Source: Glossina fuscipes (taxonomy: Eukaryota > Arthropoda > Insecta > Diptera > Glossinidae). Taken from it: a stretch of 64,000 bases of DNA. Shown here piece after piece: positions 49,144 to 62,200 of this stretch (its first letter is position 1; each line of letters starts with the position of its first letter). Location: contig NW_023998455.1 of NCBI RefSeq assembly GCF_014805625.2, positions 2,901,858 to 2,965,857 on the forward strand. Direction: 5' to 3'. The notes below the pieces were generated by a model. The model made no database searches, was not told where the DNA came from, and worked only from the letters and a program-made list of their open reading frames with translations. The position numbers and the translations under genes are program-made.

Positions 49144-52100
49144 GTGTTTAATTAGGAGAAGAAGCGTTGAAGGGTAGAGTCTTCGTAACTTCATGTTGAT
49201 GAATAATTATTTATATATTTTTGTATCGTGTGTTAATGAATGAAAAACTAATTATGGCTTCTGTACGCTATAAGTGCATTCATCTGCATTAGTATGTAAC
49301 AGAGTATGCAAGAGGTTAGGTAGGTAGGCATACTATAGTTATTATGTAATAGCCGCGGCACACAACAAGTCTTCCATCCAAGCAACTAACCAGTGCCGGT
49401 TTTTATGAAACTTTTTTCTCTTTTTTTATTATCGTTTTTTTTATTTTATACCCACCACGACATAGGATTAGCAATGCAGAAGCGTCTATTAAGTACAATT
49501 TGATTAAAAAGTCAAGGGATTGCTAAATTAAAATATGAAAGAAAAAACAATTTTTCCGGGAGGTAAAAGGGGGGGGGGGGGGGGTATCATTTTCAATTTT
49601 GCGCCATTTTGTGAACTATCGACTGAGAGAGGTATAAAAATTAAGATACATTTATATATTAATGTCCATTTCCTCATGGAATGCTCAATGTGCATGAATA
49701 AGATAAAGAATTAATAAGAAAAGAAGAAAAAAAAAATGATGTCTAGGAAGGGAACGAATTAAATTTTCGTACTCCATAAAATTGGGTTCGGGAGCATTTT
49801 CGAATCCTTTTGCAGAATTCTTACCACAGATAGTACACAGTTAGGGAAAGCGGACAGAGGGACACACGAAAAGACGGACACGCTTAGGTGCATTCCAAAT
49901 TTGAAACGGTTCAAGAATTTATATGCTTTATGGGATTTTTGCAGCTTGCTTCTGCGTGGTGTTATAAAGGAAGCCAACTTTTACACGATTTTTGTACCCG
50001 TGCTGCGGCATCGTCTACGCCATTATACGTTCAACTTTTCGTAGATTTATCTGCTATTCTAGGTATGACCTTCGACCGGTCCGCTTGCATTGTCTCTTTC
50101 GATAGTTTCGTTTCTGCGGCCAGGAGAATGTTTACAACAGGCATCCTTTGGCCTAAACTTTACGCTACAGAAGTGGATGATGTGTGTTTTTTAGCAGAAC
50201 GGCGCCAGGTGCGCACATCTCCTAACAATGGCTCTACTGCTATAGCATAAAAGCACATCAGCATGAAATACATTTCATTCTGTTGGCTTCCTTAAACGTA
50301 TTTTGAATACGTGCCTTTTTAAAGAACTCGCCTTGTCCTCAATTGCAATCATTAAGGATCATGTACACAAGTTCAGAAGATTCAAAATAACAATCTTCTT
50401 TAAAAAGAGGATATGGCACGAGTTTGAAGGCAAGACATTATCCTAGCAATCGATATTTTGATTTTCTGTTGGGGGCTTTCAATTCCGGGAGCGCGTCTTA
50501 TCAAGAGTTAAGAGATGGAAATCGACTTCATGTAACGAGCTAGTTCTCATTTTAGCATGGACAAAACGTTTTTCCGTTCTTTGAAAAAGAAAAAAAAAGG
50601 CCATTGACATTTCCTATCATCGAGTAACGCCCTTTACCGTGCGAAATGATTTTGTGATGAAAATCGTCCCATTAATCGACTTCAACTTAACTAGTGTATA
50701 ACGTCTTTTTGATTTTAGTTGTTCAAGCCGGTCAAATTTCAGACCAACCTAGCAATTCCTACTTGCGCAGGACGTAATCAGTCATTCGTTCGTATAAACG
50801 GAAATATTTTAGGTTTTAGGACGACATTAGATGTTTTTTTTTCTTATGTAAACGATTTGCAACAATTGATCCCTATATGACAATGGAATCCATGTCGTGA
50901 TAAAACCTCAAAAAAAAAAAAAAAAAAAAAAACATAAGGGGATGCTTATGAATAGATCGTATACCTCTCTATGTGTGCATGACCATTTTTAATTTGTCAT
51001 CCCATTGAGGAGGATTTTGTCCGTAGATTGTTTAGAAATGAATGCAGTGCTTTTGCAGTTGTTATCTTGCTTTTCACAACTTATGTACATTTGCAATTTA
51101 ATTTTTCAGAAAACACCTAAAAAAAATTCAACCGTCGACTCTGTGGTTAACGTGGATTCCTTAGTTCCAAATGAAGACAAAAAAAACAACAATAGTTCTG
51201 ATACAGCAACGGCAACAACAACAACAACAATAACAAAAGCAACATCAACAACGACAACAACAACAACAACAATAACAACAGTAATGGATAACAATACCAC
51301 AAATGGTAGTTTAATAGCATCACTATCCTCCTCTTGTTCATCATCATCGTCATCATTATCATCATCATCATCGTTAGCATTAACAACATCGCCTTCGATT
51401 TCATCATCCGCTTCAATAACGTCAGTTGCATCCACGTCATCGCTGTCATCGTCGTCGTCATCATCGTTAGCGTCGTCTTTGGATAAAAAGCAAAAGAAAA
51501 CTGTCACGTTTAAAAATGTTCTCGAAACTAGTGATGACAAAAGTGTAGTAAAAAAATGCTATAATCCTGATAATCGTAAACCTTTGGTATCTATTATTAA
51601 AAAAGATTTACGCAGCAGTGATTGCATAGTGAGGCCATCGCGCCTAACGGAGATACTCAAAAATAACAACTCAAACATTGATAAATATAATAATACGCTT
51701 AAATTTCGTACACATGCCAACGTTACCAGTGAGAAAATCGCAGATGATGGCGAGCCGTTAACGTCTTCGATATTAACTGGACCTATACTGCGTTTATTCG
51801 GTGCACCCAGTATCGATGAGGAGGAGGAAGACGCATACAAACAAAACTTAATCAATTTTAGAATAACAAAAGATTACAGTGACGATGATGATGATGATGA
51901 GGAGGAGGAGGAGGACGATGACGACGATGATGATGACGATGATGATGGTGATGGTGATGGCGATGGCGATGGCGATAATGTTAACGAAGAGCAAAAAGGC
52001 GATATAGAATTAGATCACTCCGGGAAAGGGGAAATTGAGCAACAACGAATAGAACAAAAAGAAAACACGAAAGAGAAACGCAAATTGGAAAATGATGAAG

Positions 52101-55100
52101 AAGCGCAAAAGGACCGTAAAAGTGTGGGAAAAAGTAATGAAGCAGACGAGGACGAGGACGAGGACGACGGACCCCAATTAATAGTTGATAAACATTTCGT
52201 ATTACCTAAGCGTAGCACACGTTCATCGAGAGTAATCAAACCAAATAAACGACTTATCGAGGATGGCATCATTTGCAAGAAAAGTTCTTTGAAAAGTTTT
52301 AGCAATAATCTTAACTCGAAGGAAACCAAGGCTAACACAAATTATTTCGGATTGAGAGATTATAAATCCAAGGAAGGCAGCAGTGTTGGAAATTGCAGTA
52401 AGTCTTATTTAACTTGCATGATATTGAATTGGAAAAATGTTGGTTTCCTTTTTAATTTGTATTTCGTCGTGTTCCCTCTTCTTCTTTCAGTATTAAAATC
52501 CGGTAAAGAACAAACGTCATCGGCTGCTTTTAATACAACGAATATGTTTTCGCATTTCTCTGTTAGCGGCCTTAAAGCTAATAGTTTTGTTCTACGTCAA
52601 CCTCGTTTACAATTTGATTCCATTTGTGCGAATACGGGTGAACGCAATCATATAACACAATCCGTGAACGCTGCAGCAGCTTTGGCATTATCAGCTTCAT
52701 TACCGAAATCCCTAACACAAGCTATATCATCATCTGCGGGAACGCCCGCATCAACTGCAGCATTATTGTCGCCCACATTTTCCTCATTGAATGGCTCCAG
52801 TTCCTTACTGCAAAATGCTCAGACAAGTATGTTTATCTCGCTTTTAACGCTCCCTCTCTCTCTCTTTCTCTTTTTTTTTACATAAATATACACATATTTT
52901 TAATTTATATTCATTTTCCTTAAAGATAATTCTGCTTCGGTTAATCAAAGTATGCTCTGTGCGGTTTGTTCTACTAGTATACATTCAAAAAGCTTACCAC
53001 AAGCCACTAAATATGGCGAATTATCCTGTGAATATTGCCGTAAATTTATATCGAAAATTGCTAAAAAATCGCTTGCCATGAAGAACTCTCCTGTGATGAA
53101 AATAACCCCGGTGCAATGCAAGGCTGATGGTGAGTGTTAAAAACTATAGTTGAAAAAAAGTATTCAAATTTGCATAATTTCTTTTCGGCTTCTTTAGGCA
53201 ATTGTTCGATCGTGCCGCCATTGAAAGCTGGACATGTGAAAAATTTTAAGAAAGTCTACAAGGAGCGTTGTGGTTATTGTTGGCTAAAGAAATGTCTACA
53301 AACGTTACAATTACCCAAAGTACGCTTAAATGCCGTTCTTCCCCTAATCAATAATAGTTTAATGAAAAATTCGGCCGATACGAAATTGCGACGTGATTTG
53401 GATGTAGATGTACATCCCACGAAACTATTGTCTGCACCTACCAGCGCGATTAAATGGAAGCCTTTATTAGAAACCAGCGGGTGCACTACAGATCCATTGA
53501 AAATTAATTTGAAGGCTAATCCTTTAACCGAGAATGTAACATTTGGCAGTGTGCCTTTGTTAAGACCAGCTATTCTTGAAAAACCGCTCTTCCTGAAAAC
53601 TACCATCGAGCCGAAAGTCGAGAAAGTTGAAAAACAGTTGACACCTCCTTTAAAATTAATGGAGGGCGTTAAAGACGCCAAACAGACGGATTCATTATTT
53701 CTAATGGAGGCACCTCTTGGCAGCAGTAATTTTTTGAAAACAAAACGTAAAGACAAATTGACAGATAAAGATAAAGAACAACGTCCTCATACTCCTAAAG
53801 AAATCAAACACAGAGATCTTTCTATCCTGGACCAATTAAAGGAAGAAGACAAGGCAAATATTCATGGGGCCGATGAAAAACCTTTGGCCAGTTTTGTGGT
53901 TAATGCCCCATCAGCAGCAATACCTTTATCAATAGCGACAACAACAACAACAACAACAGTGTGTACAAACGTGATTTCACCTACAAATACGGTGACCACA
54001 GTATCAACCGCAACAACGACCATCAGTCCTTCTCATATCAACGTTATCTCATCGTTGTCACCTACAACGGAGAAACGTCAACGTATCGATTTAAAAGGAC
54101 CACGTGTTAAGCACGTTTGTCGCAGTGCTTCAATAGTGTTGGGTCAACCGTTGGCTTTGTTTGGTGACGAAACGGAAGGTGGCACTGCCGCCACTTCTGA
54201 GTCAATGAGTCAAGAAACTTCCACAACAACAACTTCGAATAAGAAACTAATTGTCACTGATGAAAATGATAACTGTGCCTCCTGTAAACCGAAACTATCA
54301 ACAATGCCTAACGTAGAGACTACAAATGCTTCGACGAATTCAACGGAATGCAATTCTGAACCCCCCCTGAAAGTACCAAAACTGGAGAGTACAAATAAAG
54401 CATTAATGCCCGTCTTTAAAACTACATCACGACCAAATCATTACGCCACTCATTTGGCCGCGTTCAAGAAGTCATCAAGTACGGTTAATGCTTCTAATCT
54501 GTCATACGGCTCTCATCGACGTCGCGATGCCGTGATTAAGTATAAACTTTTAATTTCAATTGATTTTTGGGAAAATTATGACCCAGCTGAGGTTTGCCAA
54601 TCAGGTTTTGGACTTATTGTCACTGAAACCGTAGCGCAGAGAGCTCTTTGCTTCTTATGTGGTTCGGCCGGCCAAGAGCCTTTATTATTTTGCGCTTGCT
54701 GTTGTGAGCCGTATCATCAATATTGCGTACAAGATGAATTCAATCTTAAGCATGGGTCACTCGACGATACGCTGTTGTTAAATGAAAGTGCTCTCAGTGT
54801 CTTAAACGGAGGCAATTCTAACTCGTCTATTGCTCGCTTGAATTGGCTATGTCCGCGTTGCACAGTTTGCTACACGTGCAACATGTCTTCCGGTGCAAAG
54901 GTCCGTTGCCAGAAATGCCAGAAAAATTATCATTCAACTTGTTTGGGCACTAGCAAACGTTTATTGGGTGCCGATCGTCCACTTATCTGTGTTAATTGCC
55001 TCAAGTGTCGGTCTTGTTCTACCACAAAGGTCACCAAATTTGTGGGTAATTTGCCCATGTGTACCAGTTGCTTTAAGTTACGAAAACGTGGTAATTATTG

Positions 55101-58100
55101 TCCGGTTTGCCAGAAATGCTATGACGATCAAGATTTTGATCTTAAAATGATGGAATGCGGCGACTGTCATCAATGGGTTCATGCCAAGTGCGAAGCGCTC
55201 ACTGACGAACAATATAACTTATTGAGTACGTTGCCCGAATCTATAGAATTCATATGTAAGCGTTGTGCTCGAAAAAGTCAAGAAGCTAAGAACAGAGCTT
55301 CGGAATGGCGGTATGCTGTTAAGGAGGAGTTTAAAACAAGTTTAATGAGCGTATTGAAATTGCTTAGCAAATCACGTCAAGCCTGTGCATTGCTCAAACT
55401 TAGTCCGCGTAAGCAATTGCATTGCACATGCGGTGCGGGCAGCAATGGTAAAATTCAACCCAAAGCTCTCCAATTTAATATAAATTCTACAGTACCAGAG
55501 GGAGACTCGCAAAGCAGCGTAGACGTTTACGAATTCAATGATCAGCATGAGCGCGAATTCGATCACAAAGGACAAACGGAAACTATTTACAAAAAATGTG
55601 TTTGCCAAAATGCACAACAGAATAGCTCTCAGCTCAGTCTAGTGGAGATTAAGCAGAAAATCCATGCGGGATCTTATGTCACTTTAGCGGAATTCAACTA
55701 CGATATGAATTTAGTGATTCAACAGGCTAGTTGCGATGAGCTCGTAATAGCGTACAAGGAAATACTCAGTGAACAATTTCCATGGTTTCAAAACGAAACA
55801 CAAGCTTGTACCGATGCTCTCGAAGAAGATATGTATGAAACTGCGGGAGCTGCTTACGGTTTGAATACATCTTTAGACAACGAGTCAGAATATCCTATGG
55901 ATGTACGCATATCGGAGACCAATAATAATAATAATGATTGCGAACGTAATGCAGCCTTAATTGCCGATCTACCAGCTGACCTTGATGAATTGATGTATAA
56001 TTTGAAAATACGTCCAGATGCCAGAATATGTTTGCTATGTCGCCGTGTTGGTGAAGGAATGCCTGAGGAGGAAGCTCGACTGCTTTACTGTGGCCACGAT
56101 GCTTGGGTTCACACGAATTGCGCACTATGGTCAGCGGAGGTTTTCGAAGAGATTGATGGCTCTCTTCAAAACGTACATGCGGCCGTGGCCAGAGGACGTA
56201 TGATCAAGTGCGGCGTTTGTGGAAATCGTGGGGCGACCGTGGGTTGTAATGTGAAATCTTGCGGTGAACATTATCATTATCCTTGTGCTCGCTTACGTTC
56301 TTGTGCCTTTCTTGCCGACAAAACTATGTACTGTCCCGCTCACGCTGCGTCTAAAACGGCAGCATCGTACGAAACGCAATTTGAGGTTACACGACCTGTA
56401 TACGTTGAGTTGGAGAGAAAATGTAAAAAGATGATTGAACCATCGAAAGTACAGTTTCACATTGGTTCTTTGGAAGTGAAACAATTGGGTCATATATTAC
56501 CGCGATTTTCTGATTCTAGCGAAGCTTTGATACCTGTCAACTTTCTTTGTGCTCGTTTGTATTGGTCATCGAAAGAGCCGTGGCGTTTAGTTGAATATAC
56601 TGTACGCACCCTCATTCACAACTCATGTACGTCTTCGTTGATCGCGGGCGGAACTTTAGATCCTGGCCGCAACTTCACTGTAGATCATACGCAAACGAAT
56701 AGCGCCCTCATACAACTCGGTTTGGCGCAAATTGCTCGTTGGCATACAAGCTTATCCAAAGGCGAATACGTAGGTAGCGGTGATACGGAAGACAACGATT
56801 ATTTCGGCAGCTCTTTTGCAATGGCAGTGGATGAAGAACCTCAAACAAATGCTGACCTCCTACCGCCCGAAATTAAAGATGCTATATTCGAAGATTTGCC
56901 TCATGAACTTCTTGATGGTATTTCCATGTTAGATATTTTCAATAAATGTATGAACTATGAGGAATTGGGTAACGAGCAATCGAAAGATGGCACGATTAGC
57001 ACGGCAACAAACAGTGCTCAGATATCTGCTGACGAAGATACTATGGCTTCCATAAGCGCGTTCAGTAAACAACTAAATGTAGATATGAGTAATTGGTGTA
57101 GCTCTGCTAATCACGTAGAAGATGCTCTCTTGTCTACAACGACCGTCTCAGCTACACAGCAGGCCCAGGCTAGATTAAATAAACTTAAGAAGTCCTCGTC
57201 TCCATTGGTTATGAGCAGTGATAGTGTGGCAGCTATTAAAAGACGTAAGATATCTGAGGGAATGTTGTTGTCTCTAAATCAACAACGAAGCCAAAAAAAG
57301 GATGTGGTAGCAGCAGTCAGTAGGCGTAACGATTTTACTTGGAGTGCTGAGAAACGTTACAATCTGAACTCAGATAGTAAGGTTAAATTAATGCAAGTAG
57401 ATGGTGTTGACGACACCATAAGCGAATATCGTTTCATCAGTAATGAATCTACTACGGCGGCTACTATGAAATGCGAACGTTGCCAATGTCATTATCGCAA
57501 CTATGAATCGTTTCAACGTCATTTGGCTTCGTGTGAGCCTCTAAATTCGTCTGCTAGTGAATCGGAATCCGAAGGCAGTCAAACAGGGGCCACGACTGCG
57601 ATTACAGTTGAGCAATTACAGGAATTAAATGCAAAATTTGGCGGTCAACGGGCTACGTCGTTGCCCTTTATACAAACTATACCTACAACGCAGAGTATTC
57701 CGCAGTTAAGTAGTTTGCAAACAAGTCTTGGCGGCTTACCATTGCAATTGCAGGGAGTGGGCAGTCTACAGAATTTGCAGAGCTTACAGCAACTTCAACA
57801 ATTAACTCAGCCGCAAGCCTTGAGTGGAAACTTTTTCATTTCAGCTGCTCAGCCAAATAATACGGCCGATGAATTGCATTTGTATACGAATGCTTTGCAG
57901 GGATTGCAAGGAAATTTGAATGGGGGATTTACATTCGCTACACCTCAAACAGTTACACAGAATCAGCCGCAACTTATAGCAGTCTCCACTAATCCGGATG
58001 GAACGCAGCAAATTATACAATTGCCAGCAACGGCTGCAACCCCAGCGCCAGCTCCCACTTATCAAACACTACAGGCCACCAACACAGATAAGAAGATTGT

Positions 58101-59200
58101 TTTACCGGTAGGCGGAGGCAAACCTATGAAAACTATGGCTACCAAAGCCGCTCAACAGGCTACCGCTGCAGCAAAGAGCAAACTAAAAGCTGGAACAGCT
58201 GTAAAACCAATGCAGATTCAAAAGTCTACGCCGCCAGTTCATAGCGCCACACAACAACTACTGAATCAACAGTTGCTACAGCAGTTGCAACAAGCTCAAC
58301 AACAAAACACGGCGACTGCACCCCAATTACTTTTTCAAGCTGCTTCAGCACCAAATCAACCACAGATTATAATGCAGCAGCCAGCCACCCAGAACATAAT
58401 ATCTTTCGTCACGACATCTACGGAAGGTACGCAGCAGCCACAACTCCAATATGTTACATTGCCTACCGCAGGTACGAGCACCGCAGACTTTAAACCGCAG
58501 GCACAAGGTTCCACATTGTTTACTACAACGAACAATGCCCAGCCATTGTTACAAACCGCTTATCTGCAAGCGGATGCCAGCGGTAATCTAGTGCTAACAA
58601 ATACCCCTCAACTCTTAACTACACCGCAGCATCCTCAGGTTATAGGAACACTGATACAACCGCAAACGTTATTAGGCGGCGGCAACGTGATTACGGCTAC
58701 GACGACATCAACGGCCGAAGGTGGGATGCCCGCGAGTCAAGGTGGACAAGCTCAACAACAGCAAGTTATTATCAGCGGGGGAACACCCTCGGGGACGAAC
58801 GGCTTGGAAATGTTGACAGGGACTGCAACACCACAAGTTATTTTGGCCACCACAACGCAGCCGATGTACTACGGGCTCGAGACTATTGTACAAAACACTG
58901 TGATGTCATCGCAGCAATTTGTTTCAACTGCCATGCCAGGCGTGCTCAGTCAGAATGCCAGCTTTTCGGCCACAACCACGCAAGTATTTCAGGCGAGTAA
59001 AATTGAACCAATAGTAGATATACCAGCCGGGTATGTGTTACTTAACAATGTAGATGCTAATGGAGCGGCTGCCATATTACAAGCACAAGCGCAGCCGCAA
59101 ACGCAAACAACTAATCAAACCAGTAATGCCCAGGCAGGCCAAACTAATTTTATCCAGGCAGCTTTGCAACAACAGGCAGCCGCACAGGCAGCTTTAGCAG

Positions 59201-59234
<34 letters not shown>

Positions 59235-62200
59235 GCAGCAGCAGCAGCAGCAAGTGTTTCGCATACAGACTCCCCCGGTTACGACAACCAACACAACCGG
59301 GCCTAGTACAGCGTTTCCAATACAGACGCCCCAGCTTGTTGTCACTCAGCAATCGCAACAACAGACGACACCGTCACAGCAGTTTTTGGAAGCTGCCAAT
59401 GTGCAATTGGTGAGCGCAAAAATAGCTCCAACTCTAGCTCAAGTCAAACGTGTTAAGACAACGCCATCGGTGGTTACAGTTTCCAAAGTTCAACCGCAAG
59501 TGGTTAACAAAGTTATGCCCAATAGTGCGATAGTTACTGTGCCACAGCAACAATCACAACAAAAAATCAAACAAACCCAACAACAACAGCTTCTCCTTAA
59601 TAAAACCGTAAATGCTACTGCGCAACAACCAAACCCAACAGCAATCACCGGGAAATCACAGTCAACTGCAACCAACGCTGTTAAAAAAACCAATATGATA
59701 CGTCCACTACATAAACTGGAAGTGAAACCGAAGATGATGAGAGCGGCCGCTACAGTAGTAACCAAACCTACACCGACGGTCACAAGCAATGCCTTACCAA
59801 CGCCGCCCGCCAACCAACAGGTCAATAATAGAATGGCCTTGTTAAAGCCACAACAACAACAACAACAAAATTCTGGCGCGACACCCATCTTGGGGCAACA
59901 ATCTAGTTTGCCTCAACAGCAAGTCATTATAACAACATCACAGGCGACACCACAACAGCAGCAGCAAATCACAGTTTCTATTGCTCATCAGGAACAACCG
60001 CAGCAGTATACCGGGCACAGCAATAACAAAAACCATCAACAGCTGATCGACTACGTAAGTCTACAACAAATCAATCAAACGAATCAACAACATTACAATG
60101 TAGCCGATGCACTGCTGCTGTTAGATGAAAATTCTCAACCACAGGTACCGCAACAACTATCACATTGCAGTTTTAATTCGAACAATTTCGAACAACAACA
60201 GCAACAGCAACAGCAGCAGCAGCAACAACAACAGCAAGCGCCAACAGATATAAGTACCCAAGTATTGCCGACCATACAGCGGATGCCAACATATAGTAAC
60301 GTTAATATCGTCAACCCTTTGCAGCAATATAACAATCATAACAGTAACATCACAACAACTACAGTGAATTCAACGACAACAACAACGACAACTACGACGG
60401 TAACAACCAGACCTACTAATCGGGTGCTGCCCATGCAGCAAAGGCAATATGAACAGCAAAATGCGAGCAACAATCTTAACGGTTGCTCATCGCTCGGAAT
60501 AGGCCATCTAACATCAGGTATGCCTCCAGCAATAGCGATAGTAGAAAATGGAACAGCAGGAAATATAAAAGTCGCTGGTAACGAAAACAAAATTGCTTAC
60601 GAAGCAGAAGTTAAACAGATACTTTTACATTCGCCTATACCGAGCGGTATGGAGGGAAATATCAACAGCAATAGTAATCGATTACAACAGCCAGAACAAC
60701 AGCAACAGCAACAGCAGCCAACTGTTTTGCATAATCAGCAATCATTGCAAGCAAATTTTATAAAGAGTTCAGTACCTTCATCTGTGCCACCTCCGCCTTT
60801 GGCTTATAATATCCCGGACATGGTAGAAAAGGCCACAAATAAAATTTCTGAACAGCAAGAACAACAACGGAGTACATTAGATTTTGTGTCTAATACTGTG
60901 GTCAATGAATGTCTTATAACGGATCCGAAATTTCCTCCCGAAGATGATGAAGTCATCCGCATGAATGCGGATGACTTAAATCAAAACGTTCACGTTAAGA
61001 CTCATAATATGGATGAAGAAGAGGAAGAGGATACATTTAGTTTGAAAATGCCTTCATCGGTTGATACGAACGATGAGTTGTCTGTTGATAGCGATGAACC
61101 GGCAGTGAAAGCTAAAATTAGTAAGATTTTGGATAATCTTACGAACGAAGATTGCACCGATTCTCTTGCCACAGCCAGTACACTTGAAGTTCATTTAAAC
61201 GCATGCCAACATGGTTTTGCTGACTTAGAGGCATCTGTAGAAAATGTTACCTCCCCCACTCAGCAGCAGCAGCAGCAATTAGCAGCACAAACAACAACGC
61301 CCTATTATCATAACGCAACGGAGGACGCCGGCGTATTTATTGCTGTTCAAATGGCGAATAATATACAGGCAGAGTTAAAAGAAGCTACATATGAATTGAC
61401 CGAAAAATTACCCAATAAATTAGCGACTTCATTAACCGAACCTAAGCTATCGACGACGCATTTAGCAGGTAATTGCTCTCCAACTCTTCCATCTGATAAC
61501 GGGTTAACAACATCGCCAAATGCCAATGCCAACCTGAATACGTTGTCTTCTCTACCTGCTACAGTTGTTCAGCCTCCACCATCCCAACCACCCTCTAAAG
61601 ATCCCAAAAGAATAACGGGACCTCATTTACTGTATGAAATACAAAGTGAAGACGGTTTTACATATAAATCCACTTCGATCACGGAGATTTGGGAAAAGGT
61701 GTTCGAAGCAGTGCAAGTAGCACGCCGCGCTCATGGTTTAGCCCCATTACCCGAAGGCCCTCTAGCCGATATGAGCGGTACACAAATGATCGGACTAAAA
61801 ACGAATGCTCTCAAATATCTTATTGAACAATTGCCGGGTGTAGAGAAATGCACCAAATATACTCCAAAGTATCATAGGCGCACCAGCGAAAATTTTACTA
61901 ATTCTACGACAACAACAACAACGTACAGCAATTCTGTAAACTTGGGCAGTTCAACGGTTAATGCTGCTTTAGTTGGTTCGCTCGACATTGACAGTAGCAG
62001 TCTGGATTACACTTCCGATCAGGAAGAGTTAACAGAAAATCCATACGAGTGCGCAAGATGTGAACCGTATTCAACACGTTCCGATTACGATATGTTCAGT
62101 TGGCTAGCTTCGCGACATCGCAAACAGCCGGTACAAGTTTTTTTGCAACCATCCGATACGGAATTAGTGCCGAGGTAAATGATGATAAAGTTACACTTTT

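Larger units (their letters stand above)
45836..51109 (+). other. trx intron 1 (5274 bp)
   Basis: Runs from GTAAGT at 45836 to TTTTTCAG at 51109. Its contents are listed separately: mini-me-like pieces, a dead mariner fragment and a simple-repeat block. The stretches 45890-46700 and 50000-51004 show no recognisable feature beyond poly(T)/poly(A) runs. A short-isoform first exon could lie here but was not identified. Confidence 0.8.

Noticed and set aside
49888..50250. 120-aa ORF in intron 1
   Set aside because: Starts in a mini-me-like fragment; no recognisable domain or splice support.
51005..51109. Upstream extension of the exon 2 frame with an ATG at 51005
   Set aside because: The segment ends in a polypyrimidine-CAG acceptor and the frame joins exon 1 exactly at 51110, so it is intron.
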